Shown here one piece after another: positions 15,873-25,139 of a stretch of DNA of 43,333 nt. The notes under the pieces are model-generated. The model made no database searches. It was not told the DNA's origin and saw only the letters and a program-made list of their open reading frames with translations. The translations under genes and the position numbers were made by a program. The stretch lies in the NCBI GenBank assembly GCA_009841475.1, contig VXLT01000247.1, positions 1 through 43,333 on the forward strand. The letters are read 5' to 3'. The stretch is from Gemmatimonadota bacterium (GTDB lineage Bacteria > Gemmatimonadota > Gemmatimonadetes > Longimicrobiales > Gaopeijiaceae). Position 1 is the stretch's first letter. Every line of letters begins with the position of its first letter.

Positions 15873-16877
15873 ATGACGAACCACACGACAGCCGCCTATG
15901 GGACTCCGGTCGGGCTACGCGCGATCCGGGCTCCGGTGCGGGACCGCCTGGAGCGGGTGATGGAAGAGCTCGGCCGCATCGCGGTCGCCGACTTTTCCAT
16001 GGTCAACGAGGTGAACGACTACCTCATGAAGGTCCCCGGGAAGCTGTTCCGGCCGACGCTCGTGCTTCTTGCCAGCGACATCGAGCGGAAGTCGCCGCCC
16101 TCCGCGCTGACGCTGGCCGCCGTGGTGGAGCTGGTGCACATCGCGACCCTTGTCCATGACGACGCGGTCGACCACTCGGTGCTCCGGCGCGGCATGCCGA
16201 CGGTCAACTCCGTCTGGTCGCATCAGATTGCCATCATCATGGGCGACTACCTGTACAGCCGCGCCGTGACGGAGCTGGCCCGGCTGGGCGACCTCGAAGC
16301 GGTCCGGGTGCTGGCGTCGGCGGCGAACCGCATGAGCGTGGGAGAGATGCGCCAGCTCCTCGCGTACGACGACGTCACCTACTCCGAAGCCGAGTACTTC
16401 CGGCTCATCGACGCCAAGACGGCCTCGCTCATGTCGGCCGCCTGCGAGCTGGGCGCCCTGGCGGGGAGCCCTGCGCACCGTCTCCCGCTGAGGCGCTACG
16501 GGCATGCGCTCGGGATGGCCTTCCAGATTACCGACGACATGCTCGACTACGAGGGGACCGAAAGCGTGACCGGAAAACCGGCGGGGCTCGACCTGCGGGG
16601 TAGAAAGGTCACGCTTCCCCTGGTGGGCGCATTGCGCGAAATGTCACCGGCGGAGGCCGATCAGATCCGGCACCTCTTTACTCTCGTGGAACCGGGCGAC
16701 GACGAGGTCGAAAGCGCAATCGAACTCGTGACGCGGAACGGCGGGCTGCAGTACGCCCGCCACAAGGCGATGGAGTACGCGAATTCGGCGGAGGCCGCGA
16801 TCCGCGCACTGACGCCGGGGCCGGCGCTCGATGCACTGCGCGACGCGGTGCTCCATGTCATGAATCGGTCGAGGTAG
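15873..16877 (+). CDS. Polyprenyl diphosphate synthase (long-chain trans-prenyltransferase)
   Basis: Condenses isopentenyl diphosphate onto an allylic primer to make the chain for quinones or other isoprenoids. Both aspartate-rich motifs are present: LVHDDAVD (first, DDxxD) and ITDDMLDYEG (second). The family blocks GKLFRPTLVLL and GDYLYSRA are also seen. The 334-aa length fits hexaprenyl/octaprenyl synthases, but chain length cannot be fixed from this reading. ATG 15873 gives MTNHTTAAYG. An earlier in-frame start at 15768 would add an Arg/Pro-rich leader without family character. Confidence 0.92.
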   Translation: MTNHTTAAYGTPVGLRAIRAPVRDRLERVMEELGRIAVADFSMVNEVNDYLMKVPGKLFRPTLVLLASDIERKSPPSALTLAAVVELVHIATLVHDDAVDHSVLRRGMPTVNSVWSHQIAIIMGDYLYSRAVTELARLGDLEAVRVLASAANRMSVGEMRQLLAYDDVTYSEAEYFRLIDAKTASLMSAACELGALAGSPAHRLPLRRYGHALGMAFQITDDMLDYEGTESVTGKPAGLDLRGRKVTLPLVGALREMSPAEADQIRHLFTLVEPGDDEVESAIELVTRNGGLQYARHKAMEYANSAEAAIRALTPGPALDALRDAVLHVMNRSR

Positions 16878-16882
16878 ACGGC

Positions 16883-17158
16883 ATGCAACCATTGAAGAAA
16901 CGCGGAATCGCGCGGGGAATCGCCGCGCTCGCGGTCGGGATGTTCCTCGGAGGGCTCCTGACGAAGCTCGCCGAGAACTTCCTGCCCGAGAGCGCGGCCC
17001 GCTCTTTCCTGACCAGCTCGGTGTCCTCGATGATCGGTCCGTTCTATGTGGACCTGGTCGCGGTGACCCTCACCCTGGGCCCGATCTCGTTCGTTCTCAA
17101 CGTCCTGACGCTGGTCGGCATAATCATAGTCGCGGTAATCCTGCGCTCCTGGTTGTAG
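16883..17158 (+). CDS. DUF4321-family small membrane protein
   Basis: A 91-aa protein with two hydrophobic segments: GIARGIAALAVGMFLGGLLTKL near the N-terminus and ISFVLNVLTLVGIIIVAVILR at the C-terminus. The central VDLVAVTLTLGPISF resembles the DUF4321 pattern of small membrane proteins of unknown function. It lies 5 bases after the polyprenyl synthase stop, so it is likely cotranscribed with it. No function can be given. Confidence 0.8.
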   Translation: MQPLKKRGIARGIAALAVGMFLGGLLTKLAENFLPESAARSFLTSSVSSMIGPFYVDLVAVTLTLGPISFVLNVLTLVGIIIVAVILRSWL

Positions 17159-17272
17159 CCGTCCCGCCCGGCGCCCCGCCCGGGCGCCCCGGGGCGCGGT
17201 CTGGAGGTGGCGTGCCCGCCGCCCCGATCGCGGTCTCCGCCCCCTTACTTTCGCCTCGGCGCCGGTTTGCGT

Positions 17273-17278
17273 TAGCTT
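17273..17278 (+). promoter_or_regulatory. Candidate -10 box (TAGCTT) upstream of tatA
   Basis: GTTAGCTTGTCCC lies 80 bases before tatA. The same GTTAGCTT string occurs on the minus strand ahead of the PpiD-like gene. The upstream TTTCGC at about 17249 is a weak -35. The rest of the 17159-17357 gap is GC-rich and shows nothing else. Confidence 0.4.
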
Positions 17279-17357
17279 GTCCCTACACATCCGGGGGGTG
17301 CCTTCGGTCACGGGAGGGTCCCGCCGCAGTTTCGGGGCACACGGAGGTAAGACGACA

Positions 17358-17612
17358 ATGCCATTCAATCTTGGCCCGATGGAGATGATCCTGGTGCTGC
17401 TGGCCCTGTTGCTTCTTTTCGGGGCGAAACGGCTCCCCGAGATCGGCACCTCTCTCGGCAAGGGAATCAGAGAGTTCAAGTCGTCGATCCGCGAAGTCGA
17501 GTCTTCGGTACGCGTCGACAAGGAAATCGCCGCGCCCCCCCAGGAGAAGCCGCTGCCCAGCGAACCCGAAGCACAGGAAGAGGGTGCGCCCCGGCGGCTG
17601 ACGACGGGCTGA
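17358..17612 (+). CDS. tatA: Sec-independent translocase protein TatA
   Basis: Pore-forming subunit of the Tat system, 84 aa. It shows the standard pattern: one N-terminal membrane helix (GPMEMILVLLALLLLFGAKRLPEIG) with the conserved FGxKRLPEIG, the amphipathic helix SLGKGIREFKSSIRE, and a charged tail. It works with TatC at 9100. ATG 17358 is preceded by GGAGG at a spacing of 11. The gene ends only 3 bases from the end of the convergent PpiD-like gene. Confidence 0.94.
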   Translation: MPFNLGPMEMILVLLALLLLFGAKRLPEIGTSLGKGIREFKSSIREVESSVRVDKEIAAPPQEKPLPSEPEAQEEGAPRRLTTG

Positions 17613-17615
17613 CTC

Positions 17616-19445
17616 CTACGGGAACACGCCCGCCACTTCCTGCTCGTCCGCCGGCGCCAGCACCTGTTCGCGGCGGTCGACGATGCTGGCCGACTGGCGC
17701 AGGGCTTCGATCCACAGGTTGAGCCGGGCCTGTCGGAGGATGAGGAGTTGTTGCTGGCGCTGCAGATCCAGTTGCTCCATCCAGGCGATGCTGTCCGCCG
17801 GTTGCGAAGCCGTACGTTCGACCACGAAGACGTTCTGGTTCGCTTCGACCACGTCCGACACCTCGCCGACCTCGAGCCCGAACGATGCACCCACCGCCGC
17901 GTTGAAGCGGCCGAGCCCGGGGACGAACTCCTCCCGCGTGAAGGGGCCGGCATCACGGAGCTCCACCGCGAACTCCGGTGCCACCTCCGAGAGCGAGCGG
18001 CCCGCCCGCACCTCGTCGACCAGCTCGCGCGCCTCCTCCGCCGCTACCGCTATCCGCTTGTCGACACCGATGTATCCCCGGATTGCCGACCGCGCCTCGG
18101 CTTCGGTCTGGTAGCGTGCCGGATCCACCGACACCAGTTCGAGCGAATAGAACGCCAGCCGGTTCTCGAACACGGGGCTCACTTCTCCCAGCGAGGTTTC
18201 CGGGTCGAAGATCCACTCGCCGCCCTCCGCGACATCGCCGGCGCGAGGGGCGAAGGGCCGTGTCTCAAGCAGATCCAGCGTATCGGCTTCGAGCCCGAGT
18301 ATGGTGGCCGCTTCGGCAAGCGACATGGACGCCGCGAGTTCCTCAAGGGAGTCCGCCATGGCGAACAGTGCAAACTCGGAATCTTCGGTGCGCACGATGT
18401 CGAGCACGATGTGGCGCACGCTGGCGGAGTCCTGGCTCCATCGTTCCGTCACCTCGAGGAGATGAACGCCGAATGACGTCGCAATCGGCTCGGACAGACG
18501 ACCCGGGCGGGCGCTGAAGACGACCGAGTCCAGGCTGGGCACCATTGCTCCCTTGCCGACCACACCCAGATCCCCCCCCTCGGCGGCGGTGGGCCCGGCC
18601 GACTCGCGCATCGCGACCTCGGCGAAATCCTCTCCGTCAAGGATCGCCTGCCTCAGTTCCCCGGCCCTGGTCAGAACGGCGGTGGTGTCGGCCGCGGTGG
18701 GCGCCTTGGTCATCGCCACCGATACCACCCTCGCGCTGGCGGCCATGAAGAAGGATTCGCGGTTTTCCCGATAGTACTCGGAGATCTCTCCCGGTGTGAT
18801 CTCGAACTGGTCGTCGGAGACGCGGGTCAGGGGTTCGAAGGTGACATAGCTCACGCTGGCCGTTTCGTTTTCCTGCCTGTACTGGTCCCACAATTCGCTG
18901 TCCGACATGTGGATGCCTGAACCGATCTGGCGGGCCAGCTTGCCGCGCGGGATGACGTCCCGGTAGATGACCTCCAATTGCAGCAGCCACTGGGGTCCGG
19001 CGTTGGCAACCCACTCCTGGTACCGGGTGAGGTCGAACTGGCCGTCGGTCTGGAAGGCCGGGTCTTGCATGAGGTTCGGCGGCGGGCTGAAGAGGGCCGC
19101 GCTTCGGATCTCCTCGTCGGTGACGCGGATGCCGCGGCGTTCGAGCTCCTGGTCGATCAGAATGGCGTTCACGACCTCGTCCCACGCTTCGTCTTCGATC
19201 TGCGAGTTCTGCGCGTTCGTGATGGGGTCTTCCTGAAGGGACGCCCTCTGCTCGTAGATGTTGCGGTACGTCGCCTGGTACTGCTCGTTAAGAACGGGCG
19301 TGCCGTTGACGCGGCCGATCTCTCCGAGGGACCCGGCAGAGCGGCCGGAGATGTCCATCCCCCATTCGAAGACCATGAGCCCCACAAAAGCCAGGGCGAC
19401 CAGGATCATGATCCATTTCGTGCTGTTCCTCAGTTGCTGCATCAT
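17616..19445 (-). CDS. PpiD/SurA-like peptidyl-prolyl isomerase, membrane-anchored
   Basis: Periplasmic folding factor anchored in the inner membrane. The N-terminus is PpiD-like: short basic stretch then one helix (WIMILVALAFVGLMVFEWGMD), next GEIGRVNGTPVLNEQYQATY, the SurA-N type chaperone region. A parvulin domain sits mid-protein (FAEVAMRESAGPTAAEGGDLG, FSARPGRLSEPIATSFGVHLLEV). A second, degenerate parvulin-like segment may lie toward the C-terminus. ATG 19445 is preferred (AAGGAGGTGA upstream). GTG 19457 overlaps the ribosome-binding sequence itself and is less likely. The product is 609 aa. A TAGCTT box lies about 31 bases upstream. Confidence 0.9.
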   Translation of the reverse strand: MMQQLRNSTKWIMILVALAFVGLMVFEWGMDISGRSAGSLGEIGRVNGTPVLNEQYQATYRNIYEQRASLQEDPITNAQNSQIEDEAWDEVVNAILIDQELERRGIRVTDEEIRSAALFSPPPNLMQDPAFQTDGQFDLTRYQEWVANAGPQWLLQLEVIYRDVIPRGKLARQIGSGIHMSDSELWDQYRQENETASVSYVTFEPLTRVSDDQFEITPGEISEYYRENRESFFMAASARVVSVAMTKAPTAADTTAVLTRAGELRQAILDGEDFAEVAMRESAGPTAAEGGDLGVVGKGAMVPSLDSVVFSARPGRLSEPIATSFGVHLLEVTERWSQDSASVRHIVLDIVRTEDSEFALFAMADSLEELAASMSLAEAATILGLEADTLDLLETRPFAPRAGDVAEGGEWIFDPETSLGEVSPVFENRLAFYSLELVSVDPARYQTEAEARSAIRGYIGVDKRIAVAAEEARELVDEVRAGRSLSEVAPEFAVELRDAGPFTREEFVPGLGRFNAAVGASFGLEVGEVSDVVEANQNVFVVERTASQPADSIAWMEQLDLQRQQQLLILRQARLNLWIEALRQSASIVDRREQVLAPADEQEVAGVFP

Positions 19446-19475
19446 GTCAGACTTCACCTCCTTGCAGGGAAAGGG

Positions 19476-19481
19476 AAGCTA
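19476..19481 (-). promoter_or_regulatory. Candidate -10 box (TAGCTT) of the PpiD-like gene
   Basis: On the minus strand, AATTGTTAGCTTCCC is placed just before the AAGGAGG ribosome-binding sequence. It shares GTTAGCTT with the tatA upstream region. No convincing -35 hexamer is visible 16-18 bases upstream. Confidence 0.4.
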
Positions 19482-19558
19482 ACAATTCACAGCCGTGGAC
19501 GGGATACCCGCCGCAATGACCGGGGAGCGGGGCATTGGTGCCCGCCCCCGCGCCGGCG

Positions 19559-19586
19559 GATGGAGGACCGGTGATGGAGGACCGGT
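19559..19586. repeat. Perfect 14-bp tandem repeat upstream of the aroQ promoter
   Basis: GATGGAGGACCGGT occurs twice in a row (19559-19572 and 19573-19586), ending six bases before the TTGACA of the predicted aroQ promoter. Position and exactness suggest a tandem regulator site, though a simple slippage duplication is possible. Confidence 0.6.
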
Positions 19587-19591
19587 GTCCG

Positions 19592-19621
19592 TTGACACCC
19601 TCGGGCCATGAAATCTACCTT
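19592..19621 (+). promoter_or_regulatory. Promoter of the aroQ-efp-acc operon
   Basis: A consensus -35, TTGACA (19592-19597), is followed after 18 bases by TACCTT (19616-19621). This is the best promoter in the window. It predicts initiation near 19628 and a leader of about 100 bases containing two direct repeats. Confidence 0.55.
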
Positions 19622-19624
19622 TGT

Positions 19625-19656
19625 GCGCGGGCTGGCACGGCGGCGCGGGCTGGCAC
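19625..19656 (+). repeat. Two 14-bp direct repeats in the aroQ leader
   Basis: GCGCGGGCTGGCAC is present at 19625-19638 and 19643-19656 with an 18-base period. A looser third copy (GCGCGCTGGTAC) follows at about 19667. They lie at and just after the predicted transcription start. Confidence 0.55.
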
Positions 19657-19728
19657 CGTGGGGTCCGCGCGCTGGTACCGCGAGATCCGTGAGACCGGGA
19701 AGCTTCAAGTCGCGCGAAAGGATCGCCC

Positions 19729-20205
19729 GTGAGGATTGCCGTCGTTCACGGCCCCAATCTGAACCTGCTCGGAGTCCGGGAGCCGGACGTGTACGGCACC
19801 GCGACGCTGGACGACGTCAACCACGCGCTGGCCGGCCTGGCGGACGAGCTCGGCGCCGTGGTCGAGCCCTTCCAATCGAACAGCCAGGGTGCGATACTCG
19901 ACTTCCTCGCCGAGGTGCGGGGGCGGGTTGAGGGGGTGGTGGTCAATCCCGCGGGGCTGGGGCACACCTCGGTTGCGCTTCTGGACGGCCTGCTGGCCAC
20001 CGCCAAACCCTTCGTCGAGGTGCACCTGAGCAACCCGGCGAGCAGGGAGCGCTTCCGGCGCCACTCGTACCTCACCCCGGCGGCGGTGGGGGTGGTCGCA
20101 GGCTTCGGAGTGGACAGCTACCTTGCGGCGCTTCACTGTCTCGTCAACCACCTCCGCCGGCAGCGCGGCGCGGATCCGGGGGAGACCCCGCCGGGCCGCG
20201 GCTAG
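19729..20205 (+). CDS. aroQ: Type II 3-dehydroquinate dehydratase
   Basis: Third step of the shikimate pathway. Family motifs are HGPNLNLLGVREPDVYG (with the active-site Arg and Tyr region), FQSNSQGAILDFL, NPAGLGHTSVAL, and VHLSNPASRERFRRHSYL with the catalytic His. The 158-aa length is typical. The common QSNxEG is QSNSQG here, a mild variant. GTG 19729 is supported by AAGGAT six bases upstream. The aroQ-efp-accB-accC order is common in bacteria. Confidence 0.95.
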   Translation: MRIAVVHGPNLNLLGVREPDVYGTATLDDVNHALAGLADELGAVVEPFQSNSQGAILDFLAEVRGRVEGVVVNPAGLGHTSVALLDGLLATAKPFVEVHLSNPASRERFRRHSYLTPAAVGVVAGFGVDSYLAALHCLVNHLRRQRGADPGETPPGRG

Positions 20206-20238
20206 AACCCAACGACAGGACCCCGATACCCGACTTTC

Positions 20239-20805
20239 ATGGCAACGACCGCAGATTTTCGCAACGGCATGGTGCTGGAGATCGACACCGCGCTCTGGAC
20301 GATCACCTACTTCCAGCACGTGAAGCCCGGCAAGGGCGGCGCCTTCGTGCGCACCAAGCTCAAGAACGTGCTTACGGGCGCCGTGGTGGACAGGACGTTC
20401 CGGGCCGGCGAGCGCGTCAACAGCGTGCGGCTGGAGCGCCGCCCCGTGAGCTACTCGTACACCGACGGGCAACTGTTCCACTTCATGGACCAGGAGACCT
20501 GGGACATGATTCCCATCAGCAGGGAGATGCTGGGCAAGAGCCAGCTGAAGTACCTGAAGGAGAACATGGAGTGCCATGGACTTGTGCACGACGGCAACGT
20601 TCTCAGCGTGGAACTCCCGGACTTCGTGGAGCTCGCCGTGAGCGACACCGATCCGGGATTCAGGGGCGACACCGCCCAGGGCGCCACCAAGCCCGCCACC
20701 CTGGAGACGGGCGCCGTGGTGCAGGTCCCCCTCTTCGTCGAGGTCGGCGACGTACTGAAGATCGACCGGCGTGAAGACAAGTACCTGACAAGGGTAAGCG
20801 GATGA
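20239..20805 (+). CDS. efp: Elongation factor P
   Basis: Relieves ribosome stalling at polyproline stretches. The full-length 188-aa protein starts MATTADFRNGMVLEID. It has KPGKGGAF in the domain I loop, with Lys32 at the position modified in other bacteria (beta-lysylation and related). The Arg-type loop that goes with EarP rhamnosylation is absent. The C-terminus [19 protein letters not shown] is family-typical. Polyproline-rich products such as the TonB-like transducer here are plausible clients. No modification enzyme is in the window. The stop overlaps accB (ATGA). Confidence 0.97.
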   Translation: MATTADFRNGMVLEIDTALWTITYFQHVKPGKGGAFVRTKLKNVLTGAVVDRTFRAGERVNSVRLERRPVSYSYTDGQLFHFMDQETWDMIPISREMLGKSQLKYLKENMECHGLVHDGNVLSVELPDFVELAVSDTDPGFRGDTAQGATKPATLETGAVVQVPLFVEVGDVLKIDRREDKYLTRVSG

Positions 20806-21299
20806 TCGACCTCGAGTTTCTCGAAGCGCTGGTACGCCTCCTGGACGAGTCGTCTCTCGACCGGCTGGAGATCGACCGGGAGGGAACCCGCATCCGGTTG
20901 GCGAAGTCGCCGAAGGGCATTGGAGCGGGCGTCGCCGTCCCGGTGCCATCGGCCCTCCCGGCAGCGGCCCCGCCGCCGCCGGCCGAGGATGCGGCGGATC
21001 CGGCCGCACGGGTGGAGGCCGCGGCCGGGCCGGCCTCGGCGGAGATGCCTTCCGCGAACCTGGTCGACGTCACCTCGCCGATGGTCGGGACCTTCTACCG
21101 CGCGCCGTCGCCGGAGGCCCCGCCCTACGTCGAGATGGGCGCCGCGGTGGCTGCCGGCGACGTGCTGTGCGTCATCGAGGCCATGAAGCTGATGAACGAG
21201 CTCGAGTGCGAGGTGTCCGGGCGAATCGTGGAGATCTGCGCCGACAACGCGGAACCGGTGGACTACGGACAGCTTCTGTTCCGCGTCGACCCGGCCTGA
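20802..21299 (+). CDS. accB: Acetyl-CoA carboxylase biotin carboxyl carrier protein
   Basis: Carries the biotin that shuttles CO2 in malonyl-CoA synthesis. The 165-aa product has an N-terminal helical region ([24 protein letters not shown]), an Ala/Pro-rich linker (residues about 48-85) and the biotinyl domain with EAMKLMNE; Lys129 is the biotin attachment site. It overlaps efp by four bases and is followed by accC, its carboxylase partner. Confidence 0.97.
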   Translation: MIDLEFLEALVRLLDESSLDRLEIDREGTRIRLAKSPKGIGAGVAVPVPSALPAAAPPPPAEDAADPAARVEAAAGPASAEMPSANLVDVTSPMVGTFYRAPSPEAPPYVEMGAAVAAGDVLCVIEAMKLMNELECEVSGRIVEICADNAEPVDYGQLLFRVDPA

Positions 21300-21315
21300 T
21301 CGGGCTGCCGGGCCG

Positions 21316-22665
21316 ATGTTCAGGAAGCTCCTGATCGCGAACCGGGGCGAGATCGCGCTGCGCATCGTGCGGGCGTGCCGCGAACTCGACATTGCGACGG
21401 TCGCGGTCTACTCGGAGGCGGACCAGGAAGCGCTCCACGTGCGCTTTGCGGACGAAGCCGTGTGCATCGGGCCGCCCCGTGCCGCGCAGTCGTACCTGAA
21501 GGTGCCGCGGATCATCGCCGCCGCCGAGATCACGGGGGCGGAGGCCGTGCACCCGGGGTACGGCTTCCTCGCCGAGAACGCGGAATTCGCGGAGATCTGC
21601 CGGAGCTCCGATCTGGCGTTCGTGGGGCCGACGCCGGACCAGATCCGTGCCATGGGCGACAAGGCCGTTGCCCGCGAGACGATGCGCGCGGCAGGCGTTC
21701 CGGTCGTCCCCGGCTCGGGCGGGACGGTGGAGGACGAAGACGAGGCGCTGAATCTGGCCGGCGAGATCGGGTATCCGGTCATGATCAAGGCCACGGCGGG
21801 CGGCGGAGGGAAGGGGATGCGAATCGCCGGGTACGAAGGCTCCTTCCTGCGGCACTTCACGGCGGCGCGGGCCGAGGCCGAGGCCGCCTTCGGCGACGGC
21901 GGCGTCTACCTGGAGCGCTGCGTGGAACGGCCGCGCCACGTCGAGTTCCAGGTATTCGGCGACACTCACGGGCGGGTCCTTCATCTGGGCGAGCGCGACT
22001 GCTCGATTCAGCGCCGCCACCAGAAGCTGGTGGAGGAGTCGCCGTCGCCGGCGCTCACGCCCGAACTGCGCCGGAGGATGGGCGATGCCGCCGTCCGCGC
22101 TGCCGAAGCGATCGGCTACGTCGGCGCGGGGACGGTCGAGTTCCTCCTCGACGCCTCCGGCGAATTCTACTTCATCGAGATGAATACCCGCATCCAGGTC
22201 GAGCACCCGGTGACCGAAGCCACGACGGGCCTCGACCTCGTCAAGGAGCAGATCCGGGTCGCGGCGGGGGAGCCGCTTTCCTTCCCCAACGGCGAGCAAC
22301 CCCACCGCGGGCACGCGATCGAGTTCCGGATCAACGCCGAGGACCCCGCGCGCGGCTTCGCGCCGTCGCCCGGGCTCATCACCACCTTCCACCAGCCCGG
22401 GGGTCCGGGTGTGCGCGTGGACACCCATGTCTATTCGGGCTACCGCGTGCCACCCTTCTACGATTCGCTGATCGCGAAGCTGGTAGTTTGGGGGAACAGC
22501 CGCCGGGAGGCGGTCGTGAGGGGGCGCGAGGCGCTTGAGTCGTTCGTTGTCGAAGGAGTCTCCACCACCATCGACTATCTGGCCGGCATCACCCGGGACG
22601 ACGAGTTCCGGGCCGGCGAGGTCGACACGGGCTTCGTGGAGGCATTCCAGGACAGGAGGTCGTGA
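21316..22665 (+). CDS. accC: Acetyl-CoA carboxylase biotin carboxylase subunit
   Basis: ATP-dependent carboxylation of biotin on AccB. The 449-aa protein begins [17 protein letters not shown], carries the ATP-grasp glycine loop [11 protein letters not shown], the catalytic region [15 protein letters not shown], and [14 protein letters not shown], all hallmarks of biotin carboxylase. Its stop overlaps the ftsK start (GTGA). The carboxyltransferase genes accA and accD are not in the window. Confidence 0.97.
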   Translation: MFRKLLIANRGEIALRIVRACRELDIATVAVYSEADQEALHVRFADEAVCIGPPRAAQSYLKVPRIIAAAEITGAEAVHPGYGFLAENAEFAEICRSSDLAFVGPTPDQIRAMGDKAVARETMRAAGVPVVPGSGGTVEDEDEALNLAGEIGYPVMIKATAGGGGKGMRIAGYEGSFLRHFTAARAEAEAAFGDGGVYLERCVERPRHVEFQVFGDTHGRVLHLGERDCSIQRRHQKLVEESPSPALTPELRRRMGDAAVRAAEAIGYVGAGTVEFLLDASGEFYFIEMNTRIQVEHPVTEATTGLDLVKEQIRVAAGEPLSFPNGEQPHRGHAIEFRINAEDPARGFAPSPGLITTFHQPGGPGVRVDTHVYSGYRVPPFYDSLIAKLVVWGNSRREAVVRGREALESFVVEGVSTTIDYLAGITRDDEFRAGEVDTGFVEAFQDRRS

Positions 22666-25139
22666 TCGTGGCCAGGTTCGCGGGACGGAGGGGTTCGGGC
22701 GCGCGCTCGGCCGGCCGGAAGCGTGGCCGTGCAGCGAAGGGCTCCGCGAAGAAGCGCGTCGCGAAGAAGGGCAAGGCGGGCGACCGGGTCGTCGATCCGC
22801 GCGCCACCCTCGCCGTCCTGATCGCGGTCATCGCCCTTCTGGTGGGGGCCGCTCTCTTCCCGCTGCGCTGGCTCGGTACGGCCGCCGAGGTGTTCCCGGC
22901 CGGCAACCCTGTGGGTGAGGTTGGAGGCCGGCTGAAGGTTCTGCTGGTGACCTGGCTGGGGCTGGGCCGCGCGGCCGTGCCCCTCGGGCTGCTCGCGGCC
23001 GCGGCGTCGACCGGGGGCTGGTGGGGTCCGGCGGTACGCAGGTGTCTCTGGATCCTGGCGGCGTCGCTGCTCCTGATCCTGCCCGTCGCGGGTCTGCTCG
23101 CCGGTGGTGACGCCGGGGTCAGCGGGCGCCTTGGCAGGGTGCTGGGAGAGCCATTGTGGCGCGAACTAGGCGCGGCCGCGTGGGTGGTGGTGGTGGCCGC
23201 CGCGGTCGTCACCTCGATCGCCGCGTTCCGGTTCAACCCGCTGGAGCCGTCGGCGGCGCTGGCCGGGACGGTGGGCCGCGCAGCCGCGCGGGGGATGCGG
23301 AAGGCGGGGTCGGGGGTGCGCGGATGGTGGGCCGATCGTCCCGTGCCGGAGAGTGGGATCAGTGCGGGCAAGGAAGCCGTGCCGGGGGATGGGGTGGCAT
23401 CCGCCGTTGCCGCAGGCTGGCCGGAGCCGGGGGCGGGCGAGGATCCGTTTCTGCCGCCCGGGGCCGAGGCGGTGCCGGAAGCGGATCCCGCGCCGGACGT
23501 CGCGGACGTGGGGCAGCCGGGGTCCGATGGGGGGACCGCCGCACCTGCCACGGCGCGCGGGTACGATGCGGCGGCGGGAGAAACGCTGCCGCCGGAGGAT
23601 CGGCCGCCCGCGGACTTTCCCCTGCCGCCAATCGAGCTCCTCACCGCCCCGAGGCTGACGAACCGTTACGGGATGGAACGCGATCTCGACAAGCTCGCCG
23701 GAGTGCTGCTCAACACGCTGCAGACCTTCAACATCGAGTGCGAGATCGCCGGACGGACCACGGGACCCGCGGTGACCCAGTACGAGGTCGTTCCCGCCGC
23801 CGGGGTCAAGGTCAACCGGATCGCCAACCTGGAGGCCGACCTGGCGCTCGCGATGAGGGCCCGAAGCGTCCGGATCGTCGCGCCCATCCCGGGCAAGGGT
23901 GCGGTCGGAGTCGAGATTCCGAACCCGCGTCCCGAGATGGTGCGGCTTCGGGAGATCCTGGAGACGGGTGCATTCGTGCAGTCGCGCGGCGCCCTGCCGC
24001 TGGCGATGGGCAAGGATCTCACCGGCCGGCCGTACGTGGCCGATCTGGCGGGCATGCCGCACGCGCTCATCGCCGGGGCGACCGGTTCGGGGAAGTCGGT
24101 ATGCCTCAACACCATCATCACCAGCCTGGTCTACAGGCACGGGCCGGAACGCCTGCGCATGCTGCTGATCGACCCCAAGATGGTGGAGCTGTCCGCCTAC
24201 GCCGACCTTCCGCACCTGCGGCACCCGGTCGTCACCGACCCGAGGGAGGCCGCGGGCGTGCTCAAGTGGGCCTGCATGGAGATGGATCGCCGCTACGCCC
24301 TGCTGGGCGCGAACGGCGTGCGGTCGTTGCAGGAATTCAACGCGCGTCTGGCGCAGGGAGCCGAGCTGAGGCTGCCCGCGCCGGCCGGCCCCGAGGAGGA
24401 CCCCGAGAGCTGGAAGTACACGGAGGGGCCACTCCCCTGGATCGTAGTGGTCGTGGACGAACTGGCCGATCTCATGATGACGGTGCAGGCCGAGGTCGAA
24501 CGGCCACTGGCGCAGCTGGCCCAGAAGGCGCGTGCGATCGGCATCCACCTGCTGGTTGCGACCCAGCGCCCCAGCGTTAATGTGGTGACTGGGCTCATCA
24601 AGGCCAACTTCCCATGCAGAATAGCGTTCCGGGTCGCTTCGAAGACCGATTCCAGGACCATCCTCGACCAGAATGGAGCGGATTCCCTGCTGGGCCAGGG
24701 CGACATGCTCTTCCTCCCTCCCGGGCACGGCGAGCCGGTGCGCATGCAGGGTGCCTTCATCTCGACCGACGAGACCGGGAAGCTGATGCAGTGGTTCCGC
24801 GAAGAGTCCGACACCCTCGAGGCGATCAAGGCTCGCGTGCAGGCCGGGGAGTCCGACATCCTCACGGAGGTGCAGGCCGTGGGGGTGGACGGGGACGGGG
24901 AGGACGGGGCCTTCGCGGCCGAGTGGGATGAGCTTTTCCGCGACGCGGCGGAGGCCTGCATCGTCCAGGGATCGGGGTCGACCTCGCTCCTACAGCGAAA
25001 GTTGAGGATCGGGTACGGCCGCGCGGCGAGGATCGTCGATCAGCTTCACGACGCAGGCGTTCTGGGGCCTCCCGACGGCTCCCGGCCGCGGGAAGTGCTT
25101 GTCGACCTGGACGGATTGGACGAGATATGTCCCGCATGA
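22662..25139 (+). CDS. ftsK: DNA translocase FtsK
   Basis: Septal DNA pump that clears and aligns chromosome termini during division. The 825-aa protein starts with a strongly basic stretch (residues 5-45), then about four hydrophobic segments ([19 protein letters not shown] and others), an Ala/Pro/Glu-rich linker, and the alpha-beta motor with Walker [11 protein letters not shown] (Lys478) and Walker [12 protein letters not shown] (Asp599). The C-terminal gamma winged helix ([20 protein letters not shown]) recognises KOPS-type sequences in known homologues. GTG 22662 overlaps accC. An internal GTG at 22668 is an alternative. LolA overlaps its end. Confidence 0.96.
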   Translation: MIVARFAGRRGSGARSAGRKRGRAAKGSAKKRVAKKGKAGDRVVDPRATLAVLIAVIALLVGAALFPLRWLGTAAEVFPAGNPVGEVGGRLKVLLVTWLGLGRAAVPLGLLAAAASTGGWWGPAVRRCLWILAASLLLILPVAGLLAGGDAGVSGRLGRVLGEPLWRELGAAAWVVVVAAAVVTSIAAFRFNPLEPSAALAGTVGRAAARGMRKAGSGVRGWWADRPVPESGISAGKEAVPGDGVASAVAAGWPEPGAGEDPFLPPGAEAVPEADPAPDVADVGQPGSDGGTAAPATARGYDAAAGETLPPEDRPPADFPLPPIELLTAPRLTNRYGMERDLDKLAGVLLNTLQTFNIECEIAGRTTGPAVTQYEVVPAAGVKVNRIANLEADLALAMRARSVRIVAPIPGKGAVGVEIPNPRPEMVRLREILETGAFVQSRGALPLAMGKDLTGRPYVADLAGMPHALIAGATGSGKSVCLNTIITSLVYRHGPERLRMLLIDPKMVELSAYADLPHLRHPVVTDPREAAGVLKWACMEMDRRYALLGANGVRSLQEFNARLAQGAELRLPAPAGPEEDPESWKYTEGPLPWIVVVVDELADLMMTVQAEVERPLAQLAQKARAIGIHLLVATQRPSVNVVTGLIKANFPCRIAFRVASKTDSRTILDQNGADSLLGQGDMLFLPPGHGEPVRMQGAFISTDETGKLMQWFREESDTLEAIKARVQAGESDILTEVQAVGVDGDGEDGAFAAEWDELFRDAAEACIVQGSGSTSLLQRKLRIGYGRAARIVDQLHDAGVLGPPDGSRPREVLVDLDGLDEICPA

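Noticed and set aside
19487-19525. Sixth copy of the dispersed repeat near the PpiD-like promoter (GTGGACGGGATACCCGCC)
   Set aside because: Resemblance to GTGGAT..AATCC..CGCC is weak, the GCACCGAG core is missing, and its position is 5' of genes rather than 3'.
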